From Acinetobacter sp. C32I (lineage in GTDB: Bacteria; Pseudomonadota; Gammaproteobacteria; Pseudomonadales; Moraxellaceae): 64,000 nucleotides of DNA. Positions 30,760 through 40,412 of the stretch are shown here, piece after piece (within the stretch, counting starts at the first letter, position 1; each line of letters begins with the position of its first letter). The translations under genes were made by a program, and so were the position numbers. The notes under the pieces are model-generated. The model made no database searches, had not been told where the DNA came from, and worked only from the letters and a program-made list of their open reading frames with translations. The stretch covers positions 3,906,001 to 3,970,000 of the forward strand of contig NZ_CP098480.1 of assembly GCF_023702715.1 (NCBI RefSeq), in the 5' to 3' direction.

Positions 30760-31650
30760 ATGAGCGTATTAATTAATAAAGACACTAAAGTATTGGTACA
30801 AGGTTTTACTGGTAAAAACGGTACTTTCCACTCTGCACAAGCTTTAGACTACGGTACAAAAGTTGTTGGTGGTGTTACTCCAGGTAAAGGTGGTACAACT
30901 CACCTTGACCTACCAGTATTCAACACAATGAAAGAAGCGGTACGTGAAACAAATGCTGATGCATCTGTAATCTATGTACCAGCTCCATTCGTTTTAGACT
31001 CAATCGTTGAAGCGGTTGATTCAGGTGTTGGCCTAATCGTTGTGATCACTGAAGGTGTTCCAACGATCGACATGCTTAAAGCGAAACGCTACTTAGAAAC
31101 TAACGGTAACGGTACTCGTTTAGTTGGTCCTAACTGCCCAGGCGTGATCACTCCAGGTGAATGTAAGATCGGTATTATGCCTGGTCACATCCACCAACCA
31201 GGTCGTATTGGTATCATTTCACGTTCAGGTACATTGACTTATGAAGCTGTTGCTCAAACAACTAAGCTTGGTTTAGGTCAGTCTACTTGTATCGGTATTG
31301 GTGGTGACCCAATCCCTGGTATGAACCAGATCGAAGCGCTTCAATTGTTCCAAGACGATCCAGATACTGATGCAATCATCATGATCGGTGAGATCGGTGG
31401 TACAGCGGAAGAAGAAGCTGCTGAATTCATCAAATCTAACGTGACTAAGCCTGTTGTAGGTTACATCGCTGGTGTAACTGCACCTAAAGGTAAGCGTATG
31501 GGTCATGCTGGTGCGATCATTTCTGGTGGTCAAGGTACTGCTGAAGAGAAATTCGCTGCATTTGAACGCGCGGGAATGGCTTACACGCGTAGCCCAGCTG
31601 AGCTTGGTTCTACTATGTTGCAAGTTTTAAAAGAGAAAGGTTTAGCGTAA
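30760..31650 (+). CDS. sucD: Succinyl-CoA ligase alpha subunit SucD
   Basis: 296 residues. CoA-binding Rossmann part with [37 protein letters not shown] and the phosphorylated histidine in [19 protein letters not shown]. Intact length and end (QVLKEKGLA). Last gene of the suc operon; a strong terminator follows at 31671. Confidence 0.98.
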   Translation: MSVLINKDTKVLVQGFTGKNGTFHSAQALDYGTKVVGGVTPGKGGTTHLDLPVFNTMKEAVRETNADASVIYVPAPFVLDSIVEAVDSGVGLIVVITEGVPTIDMLKAKRYLETNGNGTRLVGPNCPGVITPGECKIGIMPGHIHQPGRIGIISRSGTLTYEAVAQTTKLGLGQSTCIGIGGDPIPGMNQIEALQLFQDDPDTDAIIMIGEIGGTAEEEAAEFIKSNVTKPVVGYIAGVTAPKGKRMGHAGAIISGGQGTAEEKFAAFERAGMAYTRSPAELGSTMLQVLKEKGLA

Positions 31651-31670
31651 TACGTTAGATTTTAATCTTT

Positions 31671-31703
31671 AAAAAAACCCCAATGGAGACATTGGGGTTT
31701 TTT
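31671..31703 (+). terminator. Rho-independent terminator after sucD
   Basis: AAAAAACCCCAATG-gaga-CATTGGGGTTTTTT: a perfect long stem with T-run 20 bp after the sucD stop. Confidence 0.95.
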
Positions 31704-31847
31704 ATTGGAGGAATATTATCTAGCAAATTCACATTTAATTTATGAAGGAATAGCCATGATAAAATATTTAATGTGGTTACTTTTTTGATAAATTTAAATC
31801 TTAATAAGAAAGTAATTGAGTTATACATCTAATTTCTGGAACGTTAT

Positions 31848-32324
31848 ATGGAATCGATTACGGGTATATCATTGGAAGGGATTGAGCCAGATGAATATGG
31901 TAGATATATTATTCCTTATGTCAGTGAAATTTTCGAAAAAGAAGTCACTTTAACTATTCCTACTGAAAGTGGAGTGATTGAAGAGTGGCAATTAAATCTG
32001 GCTTATCAATTTTGTGAAAAAGAAAAAGAACTGAAAGAACAGATCTTTGAAAGCATATTGGCTTATTATCACGACTGTTGGGTAGATTTAAAAGCTCAGT
32101 TCGGTGAAAATTTTGCCCATCTCGTTCCCTCAGTAGAAAACGCCTCTCAACTTAAAGAATTACTGACTTCTGTTGGCATTTACATTGGGGAATTAGAGCC
32201 ACAAGAAGAGGCTATTGGTTTACTTTTTGAGTGTTCATGGGAACCAGAACATGGGCTAGGAGTATTAATTAACAATTGGGAAGTCAAAGAAGTAAGCCAT
32301 CAAGATATTGCATTTACAATTTAA
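31848..32324 (+). CDS. Small cytosolic protein, immunity-like (possibly DUF6985)
   Basis: 158 residues, no signal or membrane segment, acidic. The pattern of an N-terminal beta region, a helical middle (ELKEQIFESILAYYHDCW) and ECSWEPEHGLGVLINNWEVKEV at the end resembles the DUF6985 group, whose members often sit beside polymorphic toxins as immunity proteins; the match is from memory and not certain. No toxin gene is visible here. A second small gene follows 20 bp downstream, so they form a two-gene unit. Low GC relative to sucD. Confidence 0.55.
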   Translation: MESITGISLEGIEPDEYGRYIIPYVSEIFEKEVTLTIPTESGVIEEWQLNLAYQFCEKEKELKEQIFESILAYYHDCWVDLKAQFGENFAHLVPSVENASQLKELLTSVGIYIGELEPQEEAIGLLFECSWEPEHGLGVLINNWEVKEVSHQDIAFTI

Positions 32325-32344
32325 CTAGAAGTTTAAGTGAAATA

Positions 32345-32680
32345 ATGAAAGCTAAACAGGAAATATTTGATCTGCTTAGTTTGCTCAAGGTATTTGATGC
32401 AAACTATGTAAGCGATGAAGATTGTTTAAAGCTGCATGGTTTGGATGTAAACCATACTAAGGATGTTATTACTGCTGTAAAGGCGTTACTTTTGCCTGAG
32501 TTAAATACATACTCTCAGGTTGCACAGCAACGACTAATCACTCTAATCCATGCAACAATTTTGGATTCTAGTGAAGACTTTATTGCGCTCTTTGATCGTA
32601 TTGAACTTGTATTCGATAATGAAATTATTGATAAACGTGCTTTTATGTCTGCTTTATTGGCTGGGATTGAGTGTGTTTAA
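32345..32680 (+). CDS. Hypothetical protein, 111 residues
   Basis: Soluble, acidic, mostly helical protein (FDLLSLLKVFDANYVS, DVITAVKALLLPELN, RLITLIHATILD). I do not recognise a family. The ATG at 32345 lies 20 bp after the stop of the preceding gene; an upstream in-frame ATG at 32276 would overlap that gene heavily and is unlikely. Probably co-transcribed with the immunity-like gene. Ends just before a 15-bp perfect inverted repeat that separates it from the convergent flotillin gene. Confidence 0.6.
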   Translation: MKAKQEIFDLLSLLKVFDANYVSDEDCLKLHGLDVNHTKDVITAVKALLLPELNTYSQVAQQRLITLIHATILDSSEDFIALFDRIELVFDNEIIDKRAFMSALLAGIECV

Positions 32681-32684
32681 TAAT

Positions 32685-32721
32685 TTGTCTTGTTCCATTT
32701 TAATGCAATGGAACAAGACAA
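32685..32721. terminator. 15-bp perfect inverted repeat between convergent genes
   Basis: TTGTCTTGTTCCATT (32685-32699) and AATGGAACAAGACAA (32707-32721), with a 7-base loop. It lies between the 111-residue gene and the flotillin gene, so it may end transcription from both sides, though there is no long T-run. Confidence 0.6.
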
Positions 32722-32739
32722 TTCTGCAAAAAAATTATA

Positions 32740-34452
32740 TTACTCAGCTTTTGGTTTTAACCCTTGAGTCAAACCATTAATATCTCCACCTTGTAGGCCA
32801 AGTTCATTCATTAAACTATCAATCAATGGCGCTTGTGAACGGTAGCGTAGGGCACTATTTACTACTTGATCGGATAACGAAGCCGTTGAGCCATGTTCAG
32901 TGTTTTCACCTGAAATAGCAGAACCGCCAGCAAAGCCATTTAAACCATTCACTTGTAAAATCTTGATGTCATCAATGTTTTCCATTGGTTTAACACTTTC
33001 ACGAATGATCTCGGGTAAATGTTTGAGCAGTGCCAAGCGCACTTGCATTTCTACCTGTTCAGCAGAAAGAGTATTGGCTGCTTCATTCACCGCACGCGCA
33101 CCTTCAGCATCAACCTGATATTGTTTTTCCAACGCTTGAGCAAGTAGAATTTTTGCATCTGCTTCACCTTTAGCTTTTAAGCGAATCTTTTCAGCATCTG
33201 CTTCTGCTGCAATACGTACGGCTTCTGCTTCATCGGCAGCGGCTTTCTTACCTGCATCAGCAGCTACGGTAATCGCAATCGCTTCTTTCTCTGCCGTTTG
33301 TTTAGCTGCAACCAGCTCGACTGCTTTTTGACGCTCAGCACGTTGTGTTTCACGTACCGTCACAACTTCTTCCTCTGCTTTTACCGCTTCAGCACGGGCC
33401 TTATCTGCATGTGCTTTAGCTTCAGATTCGGCACGAGATTTTTCAGCAATGGCAATGGCACGATCTTGCTCAGCCAGTTCGATGGTTTTCTTCTGTTCAA
33501 CTTGTGCTTTTTGAATCAATTGAGCTTTTTGAATATTCTCATTTTCTACATCACGCGCAGAAGCAATTCGCTTTAGCTCCACTTCACGCTCAGCAGCAAT
33601 TTGAGCTTCTTCGGCCTCACGTTTTTTACCAGCTTCTTGAGAGGCGATTTCTGCGGTTTGTTCAGCTTTACGAATCGAGATTTCACGCTCTTGTTGCAAC
33701 TTTGCATATTCTTCTTCACGCGAAATTTCTAAACGAGTACGTTCTGCTTCTAAGTTCTTGGCACGAATCGCAAGATCAGCATCTTGTTCAATATCATTAC
33801 GTTTCTTGCGACGGTCTTCAATGGTTTCAGTCAGCTTGGTTAAACCTTCCGCATCGAAGGCATTTTGTGGGTTAAAGAATTTAAAGCTGGTTTGATCTAG
33901 CCCCGTTAAGGATACGGTTTCAAGTTCTAAACCATTTTTAGATAAATCTTCTGAGACGACTTGTTGAACTTTTTGTACAAAATCGACACGCTTCTCATGT
34001 AGTTCTTCCATCGCCATTTCAGCGGCAACAGCACGCAGTGAGTCGACGAATTTACCTTCGACCAGATCTTTAAGCTCTGGTGGAGACATGGTTTTACGCC
34101 CCAAGGTTTGGGCCGCAGTTGCAATTGACTCAGCAATCGGTTTGACCCGGACATAGAACTCAGCCATCACATCAACACGCATCCGGTCACGGGTAATCAG
34201 CGCCTGATCTGCCGCACGCTTTACCTCTAAACGTAAGGTATTCATATTCACTGGAATAATTTCGTGTAAGACAGGGAGGACAATTGCACCGCCATTTAGA
34301 ATCACTTTTTCGCCACCAAAACCTGTGCGCACAAAAGAAACTTCTTTACTCGAACGGGTATAGAGACGGGCGATAATAATGCCAATAAAAATCAGTGCTG
34401 CAAAAATAACACCAGTAATAATTAAAATTTCAGTCAATGCTGAATTCAACAT
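32740..34452 (-). CDS. Flotillin/SPFH-domain membrane protein (YqiK-like)
   Basis: 570 residues. One N-terminal membrane helix (ILIITGVIFAALIFIGIIIA) is followed by the SPFH/band-7 domain (about residues 35-220), and then a long coiled coil rich in Ala, Glu, Lys and Arg (about 220-430, e.g. RAESEAKAHADKARAEAVKA). The C-terminus has Gly/Ser-rich and amphipathic parts. Flotillins oligomerise at the inner membrane and organise lipid-rich domains. The upstream partner YqiJ-like gene lies 30 bp away on the same strand, the usual yqiJK pairing. Confidence 0.9.
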   Translation of the reverse strand: MLNSALTEILIITGVIFAALIFIGIIIARLYTRSSKEVSFVRTGFGGEKVILNGGAIVLPVLHEIIPVNMNTLRLEVKRAADQALITRDRMRVDVMAEFYVRVKPIAESIATAAQTLGRKTMSPPELKDLVEGKFVDSLRAVAAEMAMEELHEKRVDFVQKVQQVVSEDLSKNGLELETVSLTGLDQTSFKFFNPQNAFDAEGLTKLTETIEDRRKKRNDIEQDADLAIRAKNLEAERTRLEISREEEYAKLQQEREISIRKAEQTAEIASQEAGKKREAEEAQIAAEREVELKRIASARDVENENIQKAQLIQKAQVEQKKTIELAEQDRAIAIAEKSRAESEAKAHADKARAEAVKAEEEVVTVRETQRAERQKAVELVAAKQTAEKEAIAITVAADAGKKAAADEAEAVRIAAEADAEKIRLKAKGEADAKILLAQALEKQYQVDAEGARAVNEAANTLSAEQVEMQVRLALLKHLPEIIRESVKPMENIDDIKILQVNGLNGFAGGSAISGENTEHGSTASLSDQVVNSALRYRSQAPLIDSLMNELGLQGGDINGLTQGLKPKAE

Positions 34453-34482
34453 GTAAATACCCTCATGTATTAAATATAAAAA

Positions 34483-35127
34483 TTAAGTCGCAATCGCTTG
34501 GAATCCAATTTTGGTTCTTTGCGTTAAAATAACCTCTTGTCCTTGATGGAAAACCAGATCAAGTTCGGGTTCAACCAAGACGTAGTGGGTTTGGCCAAAT
34601 TGGTCTTTAACTTTGGCCTGTGCAGGGGAGTTGGGTTTAGCCTCCCCTAAAATGATATGTGCTGTTCTGCCAATCAAATCGTCTGTTTGAATTGCCGTGG
34701 TTTCATCTTTAGGAATAATTTTGGCAATCAAGGCAGCGCTATAACGGACCAGTGGCATGCATAAAAATAAGCAGGCAGGGGCAATGATCCATGCAGAAAG
34801 ATAATGTTCGGTAAATTGATAGAACAGATCTTGGATGATTAAACCCGTGAGTGCATAGACGGTTAAGAAGATGATCAGCCAGATGAGTAAGGGAACTTTA
34901 CCCAAATACAACCATTCCAGAAACTGAGTCAAAACAGAATCAGGTTGTTCTACAGAGATATCGGCATGATCAATATCGCTCAGGCTATCTGGTAAAAATT
35001 GTTCCAAAAAACTAGAACTACCACCGAATAATAATAGGATGAATTCGAGTAGGCCGATAAACAGGCACAGCATCAAAGCAATGCTAAAAACAAGGTTAGA
35101 AGGATGTGTTAAAAGATCCCAGATCAT
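34483..35127 (-). CDS. YqiJ family membrane protein (NfeD-like OB-fold)
   Basis: 214 residues. Three to four hydrophobic segments: about residues 10-37, 78-101 and 109-135, then a C-terminal OB-fold soluble domain (about 145-210) with DLIGRTAHIILGEAKPNSPA and GQEVILTQRTK. YqiJ/NfeD proteins pair with flotillin-type partners at the membrane, as here (the SPFH gene follows 30 bp downstream). Role in membrane organisation is inferred from family. Confidence 0.85.
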   Translation of the reverse strand: MIWDLLTHPSNLVFSIALMLCLFIGLLEFILLLFGGSSSFLEQFLPDSLSDIDHADISVEQPDSVLTQFLEWLYLGKVPLLIWLIIFLTVYALTGLIIQDLFYQFTEHYLSAWIIAPACLFLCMPLVRYSAALIAKIIPKDETTAIQTDDLIGRTAHIILGEAKPNSPAQAKVKDQFGQTHYVLVEPELDLVFHQGQEVILTQRTKIGFQAIAT

Positions 35128-35247
35128 CGCGATTACTCTTATTTCTTTTAGCGTTAATTAATAAATTTTTTATAAAAATAAAACAGTTATAAGAGTAAAG
35201 CCAATGCGCCTAAATTTCAACCTAAATTGACCACATTCTTGCAGACG
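35128..35247. other. Intergenic, upstream of the yqiJ-like gene
   Basis: AT-rich spacer of 120 bp that should hold the yqiJK promoter. No clear boxes seen. Confidence 0.4.
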
Positions 35248-35391
35248 AAAAAAAACGCAATGATTGGGGTGATCACTGCGTTGAACAACGAATCTGTTTA
35301 AAACAGTTTCGGTTGAAAGGAGAAATGTCATGAGATTAGTGTTAACTAACCTACGAGCCCATAGTATGAAAAAACCTGACTAAGTTCATCG
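35248..35391 (-). ncRNA. Candidate small RNA with anti-Shine-Dalgarno segment (C4-like)
   Basis: On the minus strand a strong hairpin (AACGCAGTGAT / ATCATTGCGTT, one mismatch) is followed by eight T residues (35248-35282), a rho-independent terminator. No annotated gene ends here: trpS has its own terminator at 35498. Upstream of it lie stem-loops GGTTAGT/ACTAATC (35334-35351) and CTGTTT/AAACAG (35294-35306), flanking a pyrimidine stretch TTTCTCCTTTC, complementary to a ribosome-binding site. A weak promoter (TTAACA, 15 bp, TAACAT at 35398-35424) fits a start near 35391. The design resembles the C4 antisense RNAs of phages P1/P7 and their Acinetobacter relatives. Identity and targets are inferred. 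Confidence 0.5.
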
Positions 35392-35497
35392 GTATTCATG
35401 TTAACTACTGTTAATTGATGTTAATAAGTGACGAAAATTGTTAGTTTTTTATTTTTTAATAAAGTTCTAAAATTAAACCTAAATCAAAGGCTTAAAA

Positions 35498-35526
35498 TAA
35501 AAAAGCCCAAATTTGGGCTTTTTATT
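35498..35526 (-). terminator. Rho-independent terminator after trpS
   Basis: AAAAGCCCAAA/TTTGGGCTTTT stem with T-run on the minus strand, 17 bp past the trpS stop. Confidence 0.9.
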
Positions 35527-35542
35527 GGAAAAGTAACGTAAA

Positions 35543-36556
35543 TTAGAATTTGAATAATCCAATTCCTGCTTTTACTTCATCCAGCGTTTGCTGTGTGATA
35601 ATACGGCACTTTTCAGTTCCTTGTTTGAGCACATCCATAATGTAATCAGGATCTTTTTCTAGCTCAGCACGACGTTCACGAATCGGTGCGATGAGCTCTT
35701 GTAAAACACCTTCCAAGCGCTTTTTCACAGTACCATCACCAAGACCACCACGACGATAATGTGCTTTTAATTCCTCAACTTCTTCTTTATTTGGATCGAA
35801 AGCATCGAGATAGGTAAACACGATATTGCCTTCAACCTGACCTGGGTCTTCAATACGAAGGTGATTCGGATCGGTATACATTGCATTGACAGCTTTTTTG
35901 ATGTCTTTATCTGTAGCATTCAACACAATGGTATTACCCAAAGATTTTGACATCTTCGCTTTGCCATCAAAACCAGGTAAGCGCGCCATATTTGATAACA
36001 GTGCTTTACATTCTGGTAATAGATCATGACCGATTTGGCGGTTAATACGACGCACCACTTCGTTGGTTTGTTCGATCATTGGGAGTTGATCTTCACCAAC
36101 AGGAACTACAGTTGCTTTAAATGCGGTAATGTCTGCTGCCTGTGCAATTGGATAACATAAGAAACCTGCTGGAATATCACGCTCAAAATTACGTAATTGG
36201 ATTTCAGCTTTTACGGTCGGGTTACGCTCTAAACGTGCAACGGTCACGTAGTTGAGGTAAATCATAGTCAATTCATTTAAGGCAGGTAAGCAAGACTGTA
36301 CGCAAATCGTGGTTTTGCTTGGGTCAATCCCGACAGCAAGATAATCCAGTGCAACTTGCAGGATGTTGTTGCGAACTTTATCTGGATTATCGGCATTGTC
36401 TGTCATCGCTTGCGCATCAGCCAATAACAGGTGTTGATGATGACTGTCTTGTAGACCTACACGAGAACGTAATGAACCGACAAAATGTCCGAGGTGGAGT
36501 TGTCCTGTTGGACGGTCGCCTGTCAAAATGATGGGACGTTGATCAATATTACTCAT
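35543..36556 (-). CDS. trpS: Tryptophanyl-tRNA synthetase TrpS
   Basis: About 337 residues, class I synthetase. The HIGH-equivalent is TGQLHLGHFVGS and the KMSKS loop is AKMSKSLGNTI. Other conserved parts: LLLADAQAMTD, PVGEDQLPMIEQTNEVVRR. It charges tRNA-Trp. Start is the ATG at 36556 (GGAAC upstream); a TTG four codons earlier is unlikely. Monocistronic. Confidence 0.97.
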   Translation of the reverse strand: MSNIDQRPIILTGDRPTGQLHLGHFVGSLRSRVGLQDSHHQHLLLADAQAMTDNADNPDKVRNNILQVALDYLAVGIDPSKTTICVQSCLPALNELTMIYLNYVTVARLERNPTVKAEIQLRNFERDIPAGFLCYPIAQAADITAFKATVVPVGEDQLPMIEQTNEVVRRINRQIGHDLLPECKALLSNMARLPGFDGKAKMSKSLGNTIVLNATDKDIKKAVNAMYTDPNHLRIEDPGQVEGNIVFTYLDAFDPNKEEVEELKAHYRRGGLGDGTVKKRLEGVLQELIAPIRERRAELEKDPDYIMDVLKQGTEKCRIITQQTLDEVKAGIGLFKF

Positions 36557-36720
36557 GATATGTTCCAAGATTCAGTAATTTCATAGATATAAGATTGATA
36601 TTATTGTACGAGAAATAAATTTTTTTCGTCAGCGATAATTTTAACTTTTTCTTAAAATCATATTGTGCTTTCACTGCGGGATTCTACAATGGTTGTATAA
36701 ATACAAATCAGGAAATAAAA

Positions 36721-37647
36721 ATGGCGAGTGGTTTATTACTCCTACTGGATGATATTGCAACGATTTTAGATGATGTTGCCGTCATGAGTAAAATGGCAGC
36801 TAAAAAAACCGCTGGGGTTTTAGGTGATGACTTAGCGCTGAATGCCCAACAAGTCAGTGGGGTACGATCAGATCGAGAATTACCTGTGGTTTGGAATGTT
36901 GCAAAGGGTTCATTTGTTAATAAATTAATTCTCGTTCCATTGGCTTTATTGATTAGTGTTGTTGCTCCTTGGCTGATTAATCCATTGCTTATGATCGGGG
37001 GGCTATTCCTCTGTTATGAAGGGGTAGAGAAGGTTGTGCATATGCTGTTTCATAAGAAAGCTAAAACAGCAGAGGTGGCCAGTGAAAACTTGCAACACGT
37101 CGAGGTCGATTTAGCCAAATTTGAAAAAGAAAAAGTAAAGGGAGCGATTCGAACAGACTTTATTCTTTCTGCCGAAATTGTGGTGATTTCGTTAGGTACC
37201 GTTGCAACAGCTGCATTTATGACTAAAGTGACAGTATTAAGTATTATTGCAATCGCCATGACTGTCGGGGTATATGGCCTAGTTGCAATGATCGTAAAAA
37301 TTGACGATTTGGGTTTATATCTTACACAACAAGCTTCTGAATTAAAAAATAAAATAGGTCGTGGTTTGCTTGGTTTTGCTCCAATTTTAATGAAAACACT
37401 TTCAATTGTAGGAACGGTTGCAATGTTTTTAGTGGGTGGGGGAATCATTACGCATACCATTCCTTTATTGCATCATTTTACTGAAGAAACGGTTGATCAT
37501 TTAGAGCTGATTCCGAGTGTAGGCTCAATTATCGGTGCTCTAACACCAACCTTGATTAACCTTGGTATTGGCTTGCTTGCTGGTGCTGTAGTGTTGATGA
37601 TTGTCAGTTTGATCCAAAAACTCTGGCCAAAAAAAGTATCCGCTTAA
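36721..37647 (+). CDS. DUF808 family membrane protein (YedI-like)
   Basis: 308 residues, five to six membrane helices. The DUF808 hallmark is the N-terminus [20 protein letters not shown] followed by [21 protein letters not shown]. Inner-membrane protein of unknown function. The metalloprotease gene follows 37 bp downstream on the same strand, so they may be co-transcribed. Confidence 0.9.
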   Translation: MASGLLLLLDDIATILDDVAVMSKMAAKKTAGVLGDDLALNAQQVSGVRSDRELPVVWNVAKGSFVNKLILVPLALLISVVAPWLINPLLMIGGLFLCYEGVEKVVHMLFHKKAKTAEVASENLQHVEVDLAKFEKEKVKGAIRTDFILSAEIVVISLGTVATAAFMTKVTVLSIIAIAMTVGVYGLVAMIVKIDDLGLYLTQQASELKNKIGRGLLGFAPILMKTLSIVGTVAMFLVGGGIITHTIPLLHHFTEETVDHLELIPSVGSIIGALTPTLINLGIGLLAGAVVLMIVSLIQKLWPKKVSA

Positions 37648-37684
37648 ACCTAGGTCGTTATCATCAGAATTATGTGAGGTAGTT

Positions 37685-38575
37685 ATGCGTTGGAAAGGTC
37701 GTCGAGTCAGTACCAATGTTGAAGACCGTCGCGGTGGTGGCGGTGCGAAAGCAGGTGGAATTAGTATTATTGGGCTAGTGGTCGCCTTTGTGGCTTGGAA
37801 ATTTTTTGGGGTTGACCCACAGCAAGCCTATCAAGCGACACAAGCTGTAACCGCACAGTCTTCTCAACAGGGCAGTGCACCACAGAATTTGACTGCTGAA
37901 CAAAAAGAGGCCAGTGAGTTTGTTGGAACGGTGTTGGCAGATACAGAAGATACCTGGACACCAATCTTTCAGCAGCTCGGGATGACTTATAAGCCGCCAA
38001 GCTTAGTACTCTTCAGTGGCGTTGTACGTTCAGGGTGTGGTACTGCACAGGCTGCGATGGGACCTTTTTATTGTCCGGCTGATCAGAAAGTTTATATTGA
38101 TACCTCATTCTTTAAAGATATGCGTCAGCAAATGGGTATTTCTGGAGAACAAAATCAAACAGAACTTTCTCGTCAGGATCAGGCCGGGGATTTTGCTCAG
38201 GCCTACGTAATTGCGCATGAGGTGGGGCATCATATCCAAAACCTATTAGGTATTTCAGGTCAGGTGCAGCAAGCACGTGCACAGGCCAGTCAAGCACAAG
38301 GCAATCAACTCTCTGTACGTTTAGAATTACAGGCAGATTGTTTTGCAGGAATTTGGGCGCATCAGAATCAAAAGCGTACGCAGTTCCTTGAGCAAGGTGA
38401 TATTGAAGAAGCAATGGATGCAGCCGAAAAAATTGGAGATGACTATCTACAGCGCCGTGCCACTGGACAAGTTGTGCCAGATAGTTTTACTCATGGTACC
38501 AGTGAACAGCGGATGCAATGGTTTCAGATCGGTTTGAAATCAGGTGACGTGAATCAGTGTAATACCTTTAAATAG
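37685..38575 (+). CDS. Neutral zinc metallopeptidase, YpfJ family
   Basis: 296 residues. A short basic N-terminus (MRWKGRRVSTNVEDRRGGGG) and one membrane helix (about residues 26-40) anchor it; then a low-complexity Gln-rich linker, and the catalytic domain with AHEVGHHIQNLLG and the more distal ELQADCFAGIWAH that supplies the third zinc ligand. CGTAQAAMGPFYCPADQKVY is a family signature. Likely faces the periplasm. Substrate is unknown. Confidence 0.92.
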   Translation: MRWKGRRVSTNVEDRRGGGGAKAGGISIIGLVVAFVAWKFFGVDPQQAYQATQAVTAQSSQQGSAPQNLTAEQKEASEFVGTVLADTEDTWTPIFQQLGMTYKPPSLVLFSGVVRSGCGTAQAAMGPFYCPADQKVYIDTSFFKDMRQQMGISGEQNQTELSRQDQAGDFAQAYVIAHEVGHHIQNLLGISGQVQQARAQASQAQGNQLSVRLELQADCFAGIWAHQNQKRTQFLEQGDIEEAMDAAEKIGDDYLQRRATGQVVPDSFTHGTSEQRMQWFQIGLKSGDVNQCNTFK

Positions 38576-38582
38576 GATAAAA

Positions 38583-38607
38583 AAGGAGCGTTGCTCCTTG
38601 ATTTTTA
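38583..38607 (+). terminator. Rho-independent terminator after the YpfJ-type gene
   Basis: AAGGAGC-gtt-GCTCCTT stem followed by gatttttat, 7 bp past the stop. Confidence 0.8.
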
Positions 38608-38856
38608 TACGGAAGATATACGAATCAGAAGAACAATTAACGTAAAATAAGAGCGTCTATGCTGAATTGAGGATGATTGGTTTATTGTTGTACCTAAACC
38701 ATTTGTTAATATAAATTAAATAATAAAATGGAGGAATTACAGCATAGACCTTCACTCTTTATTCAATCGCATAATATTTTAAATTTTATCATTGATTAAA
38801 ATTTTAAAATTTAAATAACGTATATGTTGTTAAAATTGAATAAATAAAGAGGTCAT

Positions 38857-40356
38857 ATGGGTAACTTTTTTCTTTTACAAGCATTGACGGTTGTTTTTGC
38901 CTTATCCATTGCGACGACTATTTTTAATAAACGAATACTCGGTTTTCCTCAGGCAATTGGTGTTCCAATTGTCTCAGCTATTTTTGTCTTTATTTTGCAG
39001 TGGGGTGCAAGTCTATTAAATGGCAATCAATTTATTACCATTAATATTCATAATATTGAAGCTGCTGTAAGAAATATTGATTTTTATGATTTTCTAATCA
39101 ATGGCGTGATTTGTTTTATTTTAACTTCATCTGCGCTGAAATTTAAAATTTCAGATTTAAGGAGTTACTGGAAACCAATTGGTATTTTAGCTACGATTGC
39201 ACTAGTGTTATGTGCAGGATTTTATGCAGGATTATTGTATTTATTTCAATGGCTGGTTGGTTACCCAGTTCCAATTGGTGTCTTACTATTATTAGGTGCG
39301 GCACTTGGTGCAACTGATCCAATTGGCGTTAAAGGGGTGTTAAGTTCTATTCGAGCACCGCATCATCTAATTGTAAAACTAGAAGGTGAGTCATTATTTA
39401 ATGATGCGATGTGTATTGCTTTATTTATGACCTTATTGAAAGTTCTGCAAGGCGAACATTTTTCATTATTAGCAACCATAGAAACGTTATTATATGAAAT
39501 CTTTGTTGCAGTAATTATTGGTTTTGCATTTGGTTTTGCGATCTTACGTTTACTAAGAGGTAAACATGAGATGGAGTCACTGATTTTAACCACGGCATTG
39601 CTTGCAAGTGGTTCTTATCTCGTTGCCTTATTTGCACATGCATCTGCTCCGATTGCTTGTGTCATTGGCGGTTTGATTGTCGGTAATAAATGGCAGGAAA
39701 TTAGAGAACAGCGAGAAATTCGTGAAGTAAACCATTTCTGGCATACCGTTGAAGGGATTATTAATTCATTCCTATTTACCTTGATCGGTTTAGAGTTGTT
39801 TATTCTGGATTTAAGTGCCAATTTGATTATTGGCGGCATCATTGCCTTTATTATTCTGCACTTATCTCGTTTTGCAGCAAACTTCGCTGCATTCGCCCTA
39901 TTTCCATCCTTTCGTAATAAAAGCTACAACGGCAGTTTAGCAATTCTCTCGTGGGGTGGTGTTCGAGGAGGGATTTCACTGGCGTTGATCCTTGCAGTGG
40001 CGAATATTCCAGAATTGAGCCAATACAGTAGTATCCTGATTGGTTATACCTTTATTAGTGTACTGCTGTCAGGTGTAGTTTGTGGTCTTGGTTTACCTGC
40101 TGTGATGAATGCTTTCTACTACAATCCAGGTGAAGAGACCCAAGGGCTGAAGGGTTTTTATCAGCGAATGTGCAATAAGATGAATCGTCGTGGTTTCAAA
40201 TATATTGTGGGTGAAGATAGTTTGGGAAGAGAAACAATTACTATTTATAATCCAGAAATTTTATTGGATCAGAAAACAGATGATGGTGTTGCAACCATGC
40301 ATCATCCGAATAAGCGGGAAGAAGTGAAACGATTAGAGAATCCTGATAATTTTTAA
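38857..40356 (+). CDS. Cation:proton antiporter, CPA1 type (NhaP-like)
   Basis: 499 residues. About 12 membrane helices with the CPA1 ion-binding motifs GAALGATDPIGVKGVLSSI and LEGESLFNDAMCIALF, plus SWGGVRGGISLALIL in the later helices. The C-terminal about 80 residues are soluble. It likely exchanges Na+ (or K+) for H+ across the inner membrane for pH and salt homeostasis. Monocistronic, with a terminator at 40379. Confidence 0.93.
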   Translation: MGNFFLLQALTVVFALSIATTIFNKRILGFPQAIGVPIVSAIFVFILQWGASLLNGNQFITINIHNIEAAVRNIDFYDFLINGVICFILTSSALKFKISDLRSYWKPIGILATIALVLCAGFYAGLLYLFQWLVGYPVPIGVLLLLGAALGATDPIGVKGVLSSIRAPHHLIVKLEGESLFNDAMCIALFMTLLKVLQGEHFSLLATIETLLYEIFVAVIIGFAFGFAILRLLRGKHEMESLILTTALLASGSYLVALFAHASAPIACVIGGLIVGNKWQEIREQREIREVNHFWHTVEGIINSFLFTLIGLELFILDLSANLIIGGIIAFIILHLSRFAANFAAFALFPSFRNKSYNGSLAILSWGGVRGGISLALILAVANIPELSQYSSILIGYTFISVLLSGVVCGLGLPAVMNAFYYNPGEETQGLKGFYQRMCNKMNRRGFKYIVGEDSLGRETITIYNPEILLDQKTDDGVATMHHPNKREEVKRLENPDNF

Positions 40357-40378
40357 TTGCATATTTTTGTTTTTTGTT

Positions 40379-40412
40379 AAAAAAGCCTTTTAATGTAAAA
40401 GGCTTTTTTATT
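40379..40412 (+). terminator. Rho-independent terminator after the antiporter gene
   Basis: AAAGCCTTTT-aatg-TAAAAGGCTTT stem with T-run. Confidence 0.9.
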
